A stretch of 64,000 nt of DNA, from positions 1,747,610 to 1,811,609 of the forward strand of contig NZ_CP010029.1 in NCBI RefSeq assembly GCF_001656035.1, written 5' to 3'. Below are positions 9,875 through 21,457 of the stretch, piece after piece (within the stretch, counting starts at the first letter, position 1; the number at the start of each line of letters is the position of its first letter). This stretch comes from Yersinia entomophaga. Lineage in GTDB: Bacteria > Pseudomonadota > Gammaproteobacteria > Enterobacterales > Enterobacteriaceae. The position numbers and the translations under genes are program-made. Below the pieces are notes generated by a model, which made no database searches, was not told the DNA's origin, and saw only the letters and a program-made list of their open reading frames with translations.

Positions 9875-10839
9875 TGCACGTATTGATCATTAAAACCTCA
9901 TCGATGGGTGACGTTTTGCATACGTTACCCGCTCTGACCGATGCAATGAGCGCCATTCCCGGAATCCGTTTCGATTGGGTGGTAGAAGAAGGGTTTACTC
10001 AGATTCCCAGTTGGCATCCGGCGGTGGATAAAGTGATTCCGGTGGCCATTCGCCGCTGGCGCAAAAACTGGTTTGGTAGTGATACACGGCAAGAACGCTG
10101 TGACTTCAAACGAATCGTGCAAGAGCGCAGCTATGATTTGGTGATCGATGCTCAGGGCCTGATAAAAAGCGCGGCGCTCATCACCCGCATTGCCAAGGGC
10201 ACCCGACACGGCCCAGATTGCAAAAGCGCCCGGGAACCCTTCGCCAGTTGGTTTTATAACTGCCGTCATGAAATAGACAAGCAGCTACATGCCGTTGAGC
10301 GTACTCGCCAGCTCTTTGCTAAAAGTCTGGGTTATACCAAGCCGGAAACCGTCGGTGATTACGCTATCGCTCAGCGTTTCCTCAGCCAGTTACCGCCAGA
10401 CGCTGGGCAATATCTGGTTTTCCTACATGCGACGACCCGTGACAGTAAGCACTGGCCGGAAAGCCATTGGCGTCAGTTAATTCAGTTGGTTCAACCTACT
10501 GGGCTGAAAATTAAACTGCCGTGGGGCGCAGAGCATGAATATCAACGCGCAGTGCGTCTGGCCGATAATTTCCCTCACGTGGAAGTGCTGCCAAAACTGA
10601 GTTTACAGCAAGTTGCCGAGGTATTAGCCGGTGCCAAAGCTGTGGTTTCCGTTGATACCGGGCTAAGTCATCTAACGGCAGCGTTAGCGCGGCCTAACAT
10701 CACGCTGTTTGGCCCAACCGATCCCGGATTAATTGGCGGTTATGGTGAAAATCAGGTATCCGTTATCTCTAAAGAGAAAAGCATGGATACCATTCAAGCC
10801 AAAATTATCATGGCAGAATTGGATAAAATCATCGTCTAA
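9874..10839 (+). CDS. waaC: ADP-heptose:LPS heptosyltransferase I
   Basis: Adds the first heptose to Kdo2-lipid A. 321 residues, glycosyltransferase family 9. N-terminus MHVLIIKTSSMGDVLHTLPA, the IDAQGLIKSA segment, the FLHATTRDSKHWPE donor site and SVDTGLSHLTAALARPNITL are conserved. The ATG overlaps the last base of the waaF stop. A strong terminator follows, and unlike E. coli no other core-oligosaccharide gene or O-antigen ligase is adjacent. Confidence 0.97.
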   Translation: MHVLIIKTSSMGDVLHTLPALTDAMSAIPGIRFDWVVEEGFTQIPSWHPAVDKVIPVAIRRWRKNWFGSDTRQERCDFKRIVQERSYDLVIDAQGLIKSAALITRIAKGTRHGPDCKSAREPFASWFYNCRHEIDKQLHAVERTRQLFAKSLGYTKPETVGDYAIAQRFLSQLPPDAGQYLVFLHATTRDSKHWPESHWRQLIQLVQPTGLKIKLPWGAEHEYQRAVRLADNFPHVEVLPKLSLQQVAEVLAGAKAVVSVDTGLSHLTAALARPNITLFGPTDPGLIGGYGENQVSVISKEKSMDTIQAKIIMAELDKIIV

Positions 10840-10857
10840 GTGACCGAATCCCCTCAT

Positions 10858-10886
10858 CTGCGCAGCCTCTCTCGCTGCGCAGTTTT
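10858..10886 (+). terminator. Rho-independent terminator of rfaD-waaF-waaC
   Basis: CTGCGCAG at 10858-10865 pairs with CTGCGCAG at 10875-10882 around a nine-base loop and is followed by TTTTCTCTT. Confidence 0.85.
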
Positions 10887-11444
10887 CTCTTAACTCTCAC
10901 TGATTACCCTTTATCAGACGAATATTTTGCCGCTCGCTTCGCTGCGGAAAATATTAATAATATGCTGTTAGTTTTTACCGTGATAATTAACTATTACATG
11001 CATGAGAAAATGATATTTAAGTAAGAATAAGTCATTTATCCGCAGCGATATTCCGGCGATTAACGAAAGTAATTAAAGGAAATCTCTAATAAAGGCGATC
11101 ATCTTCATAACGACCAATGGGTTAAGCAATGTCATGAAGCACTCAGATATTTTATCTCTCTGTAATACGGATATTTTCAGGTTAATAGATAAAAAATAAT
11201 CACCAATAAACTTCTCACTCTTATATGCTGTTTTTCGCCTTTTTACTGTAATCAGTCTTATTCTCGATAAGATAAAAATACCCGTTCAAACCAGGGAACG
11301 GGTTCGGTTTTTATACTGATTAATATATGAGCGGGTAAAATAGATCGGCGCTAGCCACCATTGGACATTACATAACCGGAAGAGAGCCTTTCTTCAGCAG
11401 TTATGGTATTATTCTGAATAACTCATATAAATGAATTTGATAGA
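10887..11444. other. Gene-free spacer between waaC and waaA
   Basis: About 560 AT-rich bases with stops in all frames and no recognisable protein. It holds one clear hairpin (listed separately). The waaA promoter must lie in the last 130 bases. No JUMPstart/ops element (GGCGGTAGCGT) is visible, so RfaH control is not supported. In E. coli this interval carries waaL and outer-core genes; here they are absent. Confidence 0.6.
11280..11312. terminator. Isolated terminator-like hairpin upstream of waaA
   Basis: ACCCGTT at 11280-11286 pairs with AACGGGT at 11297-11303 over a ten-base loop, followed by TCGGTTTTTA on the plus strand and by ATTTTTA on the minus strand. It ends no known gene, so it may terminate a small RNA from either strand or be what remains of a lost gene. 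Confidence 0.6.
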
Positions 11445-12721
11445 ATGTTGCTGCGTTTATATCAGGTACTCCTCTACCTAATCCAACCTTTGATTTGGCT
11501 GCGATTGTTGCTACGTAGCCGTAAAGCCCCTGCTTACCGTAAGCGCTGGGGAGAACGTTATGGTTTCTGTGCCGGTAAAGTGGTCTCTGGCGGCATTATG
11601 CTGCATTCCGTTTCTGTCGGTGAAACTCTCGCGGCTATTCCGTTGGTTAGAGCTTTACGCCACCGCTATCCCTCATTGCCGATTACGGTAACGACCATGA
11701 CGCCAACCGGTTCTGAGCGAGTGCAATCTGCCTTTGGCAAAGACGTTCATCACGTTTATCTCCCTTATGATCTTCCCGGTTCCGTAAATCGTTTTCTCGA
11801 TCAGGTTAATCCTAAGCTGGTTATCATCATGGAAACCGAGCTATGGCCAAACCTGATTAATGCGCTGCACCACCGTAAAATTCCATTAGTTATCGCCAAT
11901 GCGCGACTTTCTGCACGTTCAGCCGCAGGTTACAAAAAGATTGGCGGTTTTATTCGCAATATATTGCGACGTATCACGCTGATTGCCGCGCAGAATCAGG
12001 AAGATGGTGAGCGTTTTATCGAATTGGGTCTGAAACGATCTCAGTTGACCATTACTGGCAGCCTTAAGTTTGATATCTCGGTCACACCAGAACTGGCCGC
12101 ACGAGCAATAACCCTACGCCGCCAGTGGGCTGCCCATCGCCCTGTGTGGATTGCAACCAGCACCCACGACGGCGAAGAAGCCATTTTGCTGGAAGCTCAT
12201 CGTCAATTGTTATTACAGTATCCAACCCTATTATTGATTCTGGTGCCACGTCATCCAGAACGTTTCCCGAAAGCGATTGAACTGACCCAAAAGGCCGGAT
12301 TCAGCTACACCTTACGCAGCGGTGGCGAAGTGCCATCCAGCAGCACTCAGGTGGTGATCGGCGATACCATGGGTGAACTTATGCTTTTATATGGAATTGC
12401 CGATATGGCATTTGTCGGCGGTAGCCTGATAGAACGCGGTGGGCACAACCCACTCGAAGCCGCTGCCCACGCGATTCCAGTGATGATGGGGCCACATACT
12501 TTCAATTTCAAAGATATCTGTGCCAAGCTTGAGCAGGCCGAAGGGCTCATCACCGTCACCGATGCAGCCTCGCTGGTGAAGGAAATTAGCGTACTGCTCA
12601 CCGACGAAGATTGCCGCCTCTACTATGGCCGCCATGCGGTTGAGGTTCTGCATGAGAACCAAGGGGCATTGCAGCGATTATTGCATCTGTTGGAACCTTA
12701 TTTGCCGCCGCGGAGCCACTA

Positions 12722-12722
<1 letters not shown>
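11445..12722 (+). CDS. waaA: 3-deoxy-D-manno-octulosonic acid transferase (Kdo transferase)
   Basis: Bifunctional transferase that adds two Kdo residues from CMP-Kdo to lipid IVA. 425 residues, glycosyltransferase family 30. N-terminal membrane-associated segment [20 protein letters not shown], then [19 protein letters not shown] with the base-catalysing Glu, [22 protein letters not shown], and the CMP-Kdo binding HPERFPKA and [20 protein letters not shown] patches. The waaE start overlaps its stop by one base. It is separated from waaC by terminators, so waaA-waaE-coaD has its own promoter. Confidence 0.98.
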
Positions 12723-13977
<1,255 letters not shown>

Positions 13978-13990
13978 GTTTACCTCTGAT

Positions 13991-14800
13991 TTAATGCTGG
14001 CAGTGACGGCAGAAAAACGTGCTGCGCTGCCCATGTTTCGCACTTTCAATCAGATGACCACAGCGCCTGCACGGCTCACCGGCTCGACCATAAACCTGTA
14101 ATTCCTGCGCAAAGTACCCCGGTTTGCCATCCGACTGCAAAAAATCACGTAGCGTTGTGCCGCCCTGCTCGATAGCGCGCAGCAATACCATTTTGATAGT
14201 TGCAACTAATAATCCGACTTCTGCTTCAGTTAGCGAACCCGCTGGGCGATCGGGAGCAATACCGGCGACGAACAGCGATTCACTGGCATAGATATTCCCC
14301 ACACCCACCACAACTTTATTATCCATAATCCACTGTTTAACCAAGGTTCGCTTATTGCGAGACAGGTTAAACAGGTAGGAAGCGCTAAATTCATCGCTTA
14401 ACGGCTCAGGGCCGAGATGAGCCAGCACGTTGCTGGTTGCCAAATCCGAAGCCCATAGCCATGCACCAAAGCGGCGCGGGTCGGTATAGCGTAATATTTT
14501 GCCGTTACTGATCACCAAATCCACATGGTCATGTTTTTCTGCCTCGGTTTCCTCCGGCAAAATCCGCAAACTGCCTGACATACCCAAATGAATGATAATC
14601 CAGCCTTTTGGCAATTCCAGTAACAGATATTTGGCACGGCGTTGCACACTCAGTACCAGTTGATCGCTCAGAGCCAGTATTTCATCTGAAACCGGCCAGC
14701 GCAGACGGGAATTTCTGACGATGGCATATTGAATGCTGTGGCCGACCAGGTAGGGTTCAATCCCACGTCGACTGGTTTCAACTTCTGGTAATTCAGGCAT
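13991..14800 (-). CDS. mutM: Formamidopyrimidine-DNA glycosylase
   Basis: Base-excision repair glycosylase and AP lyase acting on 8-oxoguanine and formamidopyrimidines. 269 residues. N-terminal [12 protein letters not shown] supplies the catalytic Pro and Glu after Met removal; [14 protein letters not shown] is the helix-two-turn-helix; the C-terminal zinc finger has cysteines in CRRC and CRHC. It lies downstream of rpmB-rpmG on the same strand but behind a strong terminator. Confidence 0.98.
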   Translation of the reverse strand: MPELPEVETSRRGIEPYLVGHSIQYAIVRNSRLRWPVSDEILALSDQLVLSVQRRAKYLLLELPKGWIIIHLGMSGSLRILPEETEAEKHDHVDLVISNGKILRYTDPRRFGAWLWASDLATSNVLAHLGPEPLSDEFSASYLFNLSRNKRTLVKQWIMDNKVVVGVGNIYASESLFVAGIAPDRPAGSLTEAEVGLLVATIKMVLLRAIEQGGTTLRDFLQSDGKPGYFAQELQVYGRAGEPCRRCGHLIESAKHGQRSTFFCRHCQH

Positions 14801-14840
14801 TTAACCTCCGATTCAACGTGTTTACCGACCTTTATATAAC

Positions 14841-14868
14841 AAAAAACCCGGCCGAAGCCGGGTTTTTT
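14841..14868. terminator. Terminator after rpmG
   Basis: A 12-bp perfect stem (AAAAAACCCGGC / GCCGGGTTTTTT) with a CGAA tetraloop; symmetrical A/T tails let it act on either strand. It separates the ribosomal protein genes from mutM. Confidence 0.93.
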
Positions 14869-14883
14869 ATTAATCCACTAAAA

Positions 14884-15054
<171 letters not shown>

Positions 15055-15062
15055 TCAGTTCC

Positions 15063-15320
<258 letters not shown>

Positions 15321-15560
15321 TCAGCTCGAGCTTCGTATAGGGTATGGCCGCCTCGTCAGGCTTTAGAGCCCATCTCAGCAAATTCACTGAGAAGACTCAA
15401 TGTCATCAGGTCAGAAACCCCTGTCACCAGGTATAAACCTGCTGAGATAGGCTCTTCACGCCAAACCCAAGATTCTCAAAGGTGGCGTAGTATACGCTCT
15501 GAAGCGTAAGTGCTCAAGTCCCGAACAGCTAAAGATCCCGAAAGGATCGAGAAAATATCT

Positions 15561-16229
15561 CTAAATCCAGCCTCGTTCAGCAAAAGAGACACATTCGCCA
15601 CGGCCAACCACTAAATGGTCGAGCACCCTAATATCTAATAATGAGCAGGCTTTTACCACCTGCGCAGTGATTAAACGGTCGGCTTGGCTCGGTTCAGCCT
15701 TCCCCGACGGGTGATTATGCGCCAGAATCAACGCAACAGCATTAACCTTTAGCGCTTCACGCACAATTTCCCGTGGATGGACCTCTACGCTGGTGATGGT
15801 ACCAGTAAACATCTCCTCATGGCGAATAACACGATGCTGGTTATCCAAAAACATCACTAAAAATATTTCCCGCTCACGTTCTGACAGCAAATTTTGCAGG
15901 TATTTTTGCGTCATTCGCGGATTTAACATCGCATTCTCTTTAGTCATATGGTCAGAAAAACATCTGGTGGCCAATTCGGAAATGGCATGAATCTGACTAT
16001 ATTTAGATTTTCCCATGCCTTTTTGTGCACAAAGCGTCGGATAATCCGCCGACATCAAACGATATAGAGAGCCAAATTCGGCAATTAGGTGCTCCGCCAT
16101 CGCCATCACATGCAGACCCGGAATGCCCGTTCGTAAAAATATGGCCAGCAATTCAGCATCACTTAACGCCTCAGCGCCATACTTCAGTAATTTTTCTCTG
16201 GGTCCATCCCCTTTCAGCCATAGTTCCAT
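15561..16229 (-). CDS. radC: RadC family JAMM-domain protein (YicR)
   Basis: 222 residues: an N-terminal helix-hairpin-helix-like region ([20 protein letters not shown]) and a C-terminal JAB1/MPN metalloprotease-type domain. The metal-binding [14 protein letters not shown] motif and the upstream Glu ([14 protein letters not shown]) are intact. Despite its name the family is not established as a recombination-repair factor. It is transcribed toward rpmB and diverges from coaBC, as in E. coli. Confidence 0.93.
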   Translation of the reverse strand: MELWLKGDGPREKLLKYGAEALSDAELLAIFLRTGIPGLHVMAMAEHLIAEFGSLYRLMSADYPTLCAQKGMGKSKYSQIHAISELATRCFSDHMTKENAMLNPRMTQKYLQNLLSEREREIFLVMFLDNQHRVIRHEEMFTGTITSVEVHPREIVREALKVNAVALILAHNHPSGKAEPSQADRLITAQVVKACSLLDIRVLDHLVVGRGECVSFAERGWI

Positions 16230-16420
16230 CCTAGAACTCCCCTATTCTCAATGCCGGAGTATCATGCCATGGCCGGATTATCCTCACGACAAGCATCAAT
16301 AAATCCTGCGTGACGCCACGCAAATTTCAGATTGATCGCTAACCTACGTTGCCCCCTATAGCAAAACTGCCGATGGGTTATGCTAAAATATCGCCTCTTT
16401 CGGCTTTCATTCGGACAATC

Positions 16421-17638
16421 ATGATGACGGGACTTTCCGGCAAACATATTGTGCTCGGTATCAGTGGTGGCATAGCCGCCTACAAATGTCCCGAGCTAGT
16501 ACGCCGCTTACGCGATAAAGGCGCAGACGTGCGGGTAGTGATGACAACGGCTGCCAAAGCCTTTATCACTCCGCTAACCTTGCAGGCCGTTTCGGGATAT
16601 CCCGTCTCTGATGATTTGCTCGATCCTGCCGCAGAAGCCGCTATGGGCCATATCGAGCTGGGGAAATGGGCCGATCTGGTCATCATCGCTCCGGCCACCG
16701 CCGATTTACTGGCTAGAGTGGCTGCAGGCATGGCCAACGACCTGCTGACAACGCTTTGTCTGGCAACCGCAGCCCCAGTTGCCGCCGTTCCCGCAATGAA
16801 TCAGCAGATGTACCGCGCGAGCGCTACACAGGCCAACCTGCAAACGCTGGGAAGCCGTGGCGTTTTGCTTTGGGGACCGGACAGCGGTAGTCAGGCCTGT
16901 GGCGATATCGGCCCTGGCCGCATGCTTGACCCATTGGAAATCGTGGCATTGGCGGAAAATCATTTTTCTGTAAAACAAGATCTGCAACATCTTCATGTCA
17001 TGGTGACCGCCGGTCCTACTCGTGAAGCGCTGGATCCGGTACGTTTTATCAGTAACCACAGTTCAGGGAAAATGGGGTTCGCCATCGCTCAGGCGGCAGC
17101 GCAGCGCGGCGCTCACGTCACTTTAGTCGCTGGGCCGGTCAATCTGCCAACGCCTGCCGGAGTCACGCGCATTGATGTGATTAGCGCTCTTGAAATGCAA
17201 AGCGCCGTTCAGCAAGCCGCCCCTCATCAGAATATTTTTATTTCCTGTGCGGCCGTAGCGGATTACCGGGCGGAACAGGTTGCTGATGAAAAAATAAAAA
17301 AACAGGGTGATGAAATCACGCTGAAAATGGTGAAGAATCCAGATATTGTTGCTGGCGTCGCCGCAATGACGAAAAAACGTCCATTTGTCGTCGGGTTTGC
17401 TGCCGAAACCCAGAATGTGGAAGAATATGCGCGACAAAAACTGGTGCGGAAGAATCTGGACCTGATTTGCGCCAATGATGTTTCGCTCGCAGAGCATGGT
17501 TTTAATAGTGATACCAATGCATTGCACCTTTTTTGGCCGAACGGAGAGAAACGCTTGCCCCACAGCGATAAATCCCTGCTTGGTCAGCGTTTAATAGACG
17601 AGATTGTCAGCCGTTATGATGAAAAAAATCGACGTTAA
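16421..17638 (+). CDS. coaBC: Bifunctional phosphopantothenoylcysteine decarboxylase / phosphopantothenate-cysteine ligase
   Basis: Two consecutive CoA-pathway steps. The N-terminal CoaC flavoprotein half has [16 protein letters not shown], the catalytic-His patch [18 protein letters not shown], and PAMNQQMY; CoaB starts near residue 190 with [20 protein letters not shown], followed by SCAAVADYR and the CTP-binding [15 protein letters not shown] segment. The start is the tandem ATG at 16421 or 16424; further in-frame codons upstream have no family match. Its last 20 bases overlap the start of dut, as in E. coli. Confidence 0.97.
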   Translation: MMTGLSGKHIVLGISGGIAAYKCPELVRRLRDKGADVRVVMTTAAKAFITPLTLQAVSGYPVSDDLLDPAAEAAMGHIELGKWADLVIIAPATADLLARVAAGMANDLLTTLCLATAAPVAAVPAMNQQMYRASATQANLQTLGSRGVLLWGPDSGSQACGDIGPGRMLDPLEIVALAENHFSVKQDLQHLHVMVTAGPTREALDPVRFISNHSSGKMGFAIAQAAAQRGAHVTLVAGPVNLPTPAGVTRIDVISALEMQSAVQQAAPHQNIFISCAAVADYRAEQVADEKIKKQGDEITLKMVKNPDIVAGVAAMTKKRPFVVGFAAETQNVEEYARQKLVRKNLDLICANDVSLAEHGFNSDTNALHLFWPNGEKRLPHSDKSLLGQRLIDEIVSRYDEKNRR

Positions 17639-18074
17639 AATTCTGAATCCACGTATTGGCACCGAATTTCCATTGCCGACCTACGCCACACCTGGCTCAG
17701 CTGGCTTGGATCTACGTGCCTGCCTGGATAGCGCAGTAGACCTGGCTCCGGGGCAAACGACTCTGCTGCCAACCGGTCTGGCTATCCACATTGGCGATAC
17801 TGGTCTGGCGGCGGTAATTCTGCCGCGCTCAGGTTTAGGCCATAAGCACGGCGTGGTGTTAGGTAATCTGGTCGGCTTGATCGACTCCGATTATCAGGGG
17901 CAACTGATGGTTTCCGTGTGGAACCGTGGCCAGCAGTCTTTCACTATCGAACCGGGCGAACGTATTGCCCAGATGGTGTTTGTGCCTGTAGTACAAGCCG
18001 AGTTCAATCTGGTCGAAGATTTTGACCTCAGCGAACGCGGCACCGGTGGTTTTGGTCATTCTGGACGCCAATAA
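17619..18074 (+). CDS. dut: Deoxyuridine 5'-triphosphate nucleotidohydrolase
   Basis: Homotrimeric dUTPase making dUMP and limiting uracil in DNA. 151 residues. Motifs in order: GSAGLDLRA (1), [10 protein letters not shown] (2), [15 protein letters not shown] (3), PGERIAQMV (4) and [12 protein letters not shown] (5, C-terminal arm). I use the second of two tandem ATGs (17619), matching MKKIDVKIL of E. coli; both lie within the end of coaBC, so translation is probably coupled. Confidence 0.98.
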   Translation: MKKIDVKILNPRIGTEFPLPTYATPGSAGLDLRACLDSAVDLAPGQTTLLPTGLAIHIGDTGLAAVILPRSGLGHKHGVVLGNLVGLIDSDYQGQLMVSVWNRGQQSFTIEPGERIAQMVFVPVVQAEFNLVEDFDLSERGTGGFGHSGRQ

Positions 18075-18196
18075 CCTACCCTAAACCTCGATACCGTAAA
18101 AAAGCTATCACATAAGCCGCCTGGGCATTGTATCCAGCGCGGCCGGTGTTCAGGTTTTTGTTAATTAAGTCATTTTTAGCAAGGGTCTAATCGGAC

Positions 18197-18793
18197 ATGG
18201 CAGAGAAAGAAAATACGAAAAGGAATCGGCGCGAGGAAATATTGCAAGCTTTGGCGCAAATGCTGGAATCCAGCGATGGCAGCCAGCGGATCACCACCGC
18301 GAAGCTTGCCGCCAACGTTGGTGTTTCTGAGGCTGCGCTATATCGGCATTTCCCCAGCAAAACCAAGATGTTCGATAGCCTGATCGAGTTTATTGAAGAT
18401 AGTCTTATGTCCCGCATTAATTTAATTCTGCAAGACGAAAAAGAAACTTTTAATCGTCTCAGGCTTATTCTATTGCTGGTTCTTGGGTTTGCCGAACGCA
18501 ATCCAGGGCTAACCCGAATTATGACCGGACATGCTTTGATGTTTGAGCAGGATCGTTTACAGGGCCGGATTAATCAGCTATTTGAACGTATTGAAGCTCA
18601 GCTACGTCAGGTATTACGAGAAAGAAAGCTACGGGAAGGTCAGGGCTTTGCACATGATGAAACCCTGCTGGCGACGCAATTGCTGGCTTTTTGTGAAGGG
18701 ATGCTGTCTCGCTTTGTTCGCTCCGAATTCCGCTATTTGCCAACGCAAGAGTTCGATGCCCGCTGGCCGCTAGTGATGGCGCAATTACAATAG
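18197..18793 (+). CDS. slmA: Nucleoid occlusion factor SlmA (TetR family)
   Basis: 198-residue DNA-binding protein that blocks FtsZ ring assembly over the nucleoid. TetR-type HTH at about residues 25-55 ([20 protein letters not shown] followed by FPSK), then the dimerisation and FtsZ-binding core with [20 protein letters not shown]. Closely matches E. coli SlmA along its full length. Downstream of coaBC-dut by 122 bases, with a terminator after it facing pyrE. Confidence 0.97.
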   Translation: MAEKENTKRNRREEILQALAQMLESSDGSQRITTAKLAANVGVSEAALYRHFPSKTKMFDSLIEFIEDSLMSRINLILQDEKETFNRLRLILLLVLGFAERNPGLTRIMTGHALMFEQDRLQGRINQLFERIEAQLRQVLRERKLREGQGFAHDETLLATQLLAFCEGMLSRFVRSEFRYLPTQEFDARWPLVMAQLQ

Positions 18794-18827
18794 GTGACGG
18801 CCAATAGTCAGTCACCGCAAAAAGTAA

Positions 18828-18847
18828 AAAGGGCCAATTGGCCCTTT
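18828..18847. terminator. Bidirectional terminator between slmA and pyrE
   Basis: A perfect 20-base palindrome AAAGGGCCAATTGGCCCTTT flanked by A-rich sequence on the left and T-containing sequence on the right, between two convergent genes. Confidence 0.8.
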
Positions 18848-18878
18848 CGTCTTTGCACTTTGTTTTCAGCAAAATGGC

Positions 18879-19520
18879 TTAAACGCCGTAATTCTCGCGA
18901 TAAACACGAACCGCGGCCAGATGATCGGCCATTTCCGGTTTTTCTTCCAGATAGGTAATCAAATCATTCAAAGTCACGATAGAAATGACTTTGCAGTGAT
19001 AATCCCGTTCCACTTCCTGAATAGCTGAAATTTCACCGCGGCCACGTTCCTGACGGTCTAACGAAATCATCACGCCCGCCAGAGAAGCGCCCTGCGCGCC
19101 GATAATCTCCATGGACTCACGAATAGCGGTACCCGCGGTAATCACATCATCAACCAGCATCACACGCCCTTGTAACGGGCTTCCCACCAGGCTGCCACCT
19201 TCACCGTGATCTTTCGCTTCCTTACGATTAAAGCAGTAAGGAACATCGCGCTGATGGTGTTCTGCCAATGCTACCGCCGTTGTGGTAGCAATAGGAATCC
19301 CCTTGTACGCAGGGCCAAACAGCAGATCAAACTCTACGCCACAATCCATCAGGGCTGCCGCATAAAAACGCCCCAATAACGCCAGATCCAGCCCGGTGTT
19401 AAACAGTCCTGCATTAAAGAAGTAAGGACTGATCCGCCCTGACTTCAGGGTAAACTCGCCGAACTTCAAAACCTGTTTGTTAAGCGCAAACTCAATAAAA
19501 TCGCGCTGATAGGCTTTCAT
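18879..19520 (-). CDS. pyrE: Orotate phosphoribosyltransferase
   Basis: Fifth step of UMP synthesis, orotate plus PRPP to OMP. 213 residues; PRPP-binding motif [17 protein letters not shown], flexible catalytic loop [17 protein letters not shown], and [11 protein letters not shown]. Lies 119 bases downstream of rph on the same strand, behind a transcription attenuator, as in E. coli where UTP levels set read-through. Confidence 0.98.
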   Translation of the reverse strand: MKAYQRDFIEFALNKQVLKFGEFTLKSGRISPYFFNAGLFNTGLDLALLGRFYAAALMDCGVEFDLLFGPAYKGIPIATTTAVALAEHHQRDVPYCFNRKEAKDHGEGGSLVGSPLQGRVMLVDDVITAGTAIRESMEIIGAQGASLAGVMISLDRQERGRGEISAIQEVERDYHCKVISIVTLNDLITYLEEKPEMADHLAAVRVYRENYGV

Positions 19521-19603
19521 TGGTGTATCTCCTTTCCAGATTAGTGACTGCTGTGGTCAGTTACCGCATCTATCCTCGATAAAATGCTCTCAGGCAACCG
19601 GGT

Positions 19604-19629
19604 ATAAAAAAGGCGACTATCAGGTCGCC
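19604..19629 (-). promoter_or_regulatory. pyrE attenuator (intrinsic terminator in the rph-pyrE leader)
   Basis: On the minus strand GGCGAC pairs with GTCGCC around CTGATA and is followed by TTTTTTAT. It lies ten bases after the rph stop, so ribosomes finishing rph would cover it. This is the known enterobacterial pyrE arrangement: slow transcription at low UTP lets the ribosome keep up and disrupt the hairpin. The mechanism is from E. coli; the sequence shows the elements. Confidence 0.85.
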
Positions 19630-19639
19630 TTTATAAAAA

Positions 19640-20356
19640 TTATTGTTCCAACGCCGCTTTCTGCGCCTGGAAGATGGTTTCTATTCCTCCCCGCGCCAAA
19701 GCCAGCAACGCCAGCAACTCTTCATGGCTGAACGGTTCGCCTTCTGCGGTGCCTTGCACCTCAATCATTCGACCATCTTCCATCATCACCACGTTCATAT
19801 CGGTTTCTGCTGCAGAATCTTCCACATATTCCAAATCGCACAGGGCCTCACCTTTTACGATACCGACAGAGACAGCGGCGACCAGCCCTTTCATCGGGTT
19901 AGCTTTCAGTTTACCTTTGGCAACCAATGCATTAAGCGCATCGGCCAGTGCCACACAGGCACCGGAGATAGACGCAGTACGAGTGCCACCGTCAGCCTGA
20001 ATCACGTCGCAGTCTAAAGTGATGGTGAATTCACCCAGTTTTTTCAGATCTACCGCCGCACGCAGTGAGCGGGCGATCAGACGCTGGATTTCCAATGTAC
20101 GGCCACCCTGCTTGCCTTTAGCGGCTTCGCGCGGGTTACGGCTATGCGTTGCACGCGGCAACATACCGTATTCAGCGGTGATCCACCCTTGTCCCTGCCC
20201 TTTAAGAAAACGCGGTACGCCTTCTTCAACGGTCGCGGTGCACAATACTTTGGTATCGCCAAACTCAACCAACACGGAACCTTCAGCGTGTTTCGTATAA
20301 TTACGGGTCAGGGTTAATGGACGTACTTGTTCTAGTGCTCGGCCTGCTGGGCGCAT
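19640..20356 (-). CDS. rph: Ribonuclease PH
   Basis: Phosphorolytic 3'-5' exoribonuclease that trims tRNA 3' ends. 238 residues, full length: [20 protein letters not shown], the [20 protein letters not shown] phosphate-binding region, [20 protein letters not shown], and an intact C-terminus ending QKAALEQ. The E. coli K-12 frameshift (rph-1) is not present. Its translation to the natural stop is what couples it to the pyrE attenuator just downstream. Confidence 0.97.
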   Translation of the reverse strand: MRPAGRALEQVRPLTLTRNYTKHAEGSVLVEFGDTKVLCTATVEEGVPRFLKGQGQGWITAEYGMLPRATHSRNPREAAKGKQGGRTLEIQRLIARSLRAAVDLKKLGEFTITLDCDVIQADGGTRTASISGACVALADALNALVAKGKLKANPMKGLVAAVSVGIVKGEALCDLEYVEDSAAETDMNVVMMEDGRMIEVQGTAEGEPFSHEELLALLALARGGIETIFQAQKAALEQ

Positions 20357-20482
20357 GGGAATTCTCCGGCGTTAAATCGATATTGGTCGCGCATTATACG
20401 GCCTTAGTGATGTAATGCCTATCCTGCCTGAGGCTGCGAGGCTATAATCCCTGCATCTTTTCTTTGAAACGGGTACGCAACG

Positions 20483-21346
20483 ATGATCCGCAGCATGACC
20501 GCCTACGCCCGGCGTGATATTAAGGGTGAATGGGGCAGCGCAGCCTGGGAGCTGCGTTCCGTTAACCAACGTTATCTAGAAACCTACATTCGCCTGCCAG
20601 AACAGTTCCGCAGTCTGGAACCGGTCATTCGCGAGCGTATTCGCTCCCGTCTGACTCGAGGCAAAATTGAATGCCATCTGCGCTTCGAGATGGATCCTAC
20701 AGCACAAAGTTCACTGATCCTGAACGAAAAACTGGCTAAACAGCTGGTTGAAGCGGCGAACTGGGTCAAAATGCAAAGCGACGAAGGCGAAGTCAATCCG
20801 CTGGATGTGCTGCGCTGGCCGGGAGTGATGTCTGCTGAAGAACAGGATTTGGATGCTATTAGCACCGAACTGATGCAAGCGCTGGATATTGCTCTCGATG
20901 ACTTTATTGTTGCCCGCGAATCTGAAGGTGCAGCGCTGAAAGCCATGATTGAGCAGCGCCTGGATGGCGTAAGCGCAGAAGTGGTTAAAGTCCGAGCTCA
21001 TATGCCAAACATCTTGCAGTGGCAGCGTGAGCGTCTGCTAAGCAAATTGGAAGAAGCACAGGTTCAACTGGAAAACACCCGTCTGGAGCAAGAGTTGGTG
21101 CTGATGGCGCAGCGTGTCGATGTCGCTGAAGAGCTGGATCGCCTGGAAGCTCACGTGAGAGAAACGCATAATATTCTAAAGAAGAAAGAGGCCGTTGGTC
21201 GCCGTCTTGATTTTATGATGCAAGAATTCAACCGTGAATCGAACACGCTAGCGTCAAAATCTATTAATGCGGAAGTCACCAATTCAGCAATTGAACTGAA
21301 AGTACTTATAGAGCAAATGCGCGAGCAGATTCAGAATATCGAGTAA
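20483..21346 (+). CDS. yicC: YicC family endoribonuclease
   Basis: 287 residues. MIRSMTAYARRDIKGEWGSA and ELRSVNQRYLETYIRLPEQF form the conserved N-terminal domain; the C-terminal DUF1732 part has DVAEELDRLEAHV and GRRLDFMMQEFNRESNTLAS. The family has been reported to be an endoribonuclease acting on small RNAs. Divergent from rph. It marks the left border of the accessory block that reaches to yicG. Confidence 0.93.
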   Translation: MIRSMTAYARRDIKGEWGSAAWELRSVNQRYLETYIRLPEQFRSLEPVIRERIRSRLTRGKIECHLRFEMDPTAQSSLILNEKLAKQLVEAANWVKMQSDEGEVNPLDVLRWPGVMSAEEQDLDAISTELMQALDIALDDFIVARESEGAALKAMIEQRLDGVSAEVVKVRAHMPNILQWQRERLLSKLEEAQVQLENTRLEQELVLMAQRVDVAEELDRLEAHVRETHNILKKKEAVGRRLDFMMQEFNRESNTLASKSINAEVTNSAIELKVLIEQMREQIQNIE

Positions 21347-21383
21347 CTTCTCACCGCATGGCAAGATAATAGAAAGCCTCTAA

Positions 21384-21437
21384 AGCCCGTAATCTGGACT
21401 GACCCTATAAAAAGTTGGACAGTCCAGATTACGGGCT
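21384..21437. repeat. 17-bp perfect inverted repeat with 20-base loop, between yicC and the TDT gene
   Basis: AGCCCGTAATCTGGACT at 21384-21400 is repeated in inverse at 21421-21437. The loop is GACCCTATAAAAAGTTGGAC. The stem is longer than a usual terminator and has no adjacent T-run. It may end both convergent transcripts, or be a remnant of a mobile element: the loop plus flank (TGGACTGACCC and AGTTGGACAG) resembles the ends of some IS3-family elements as I remember them. Confidence 0.75.
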
Positions 21438-21457
21438 CATTAATATCCAGATTGACT

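Noticed and set aside
17123..17563. Long minus-strand open frames inside coaBC, gpmM, polA, glnA and typA
   Set aside because: Shadows of strongly supported genes in other frames, with no independent similarity.
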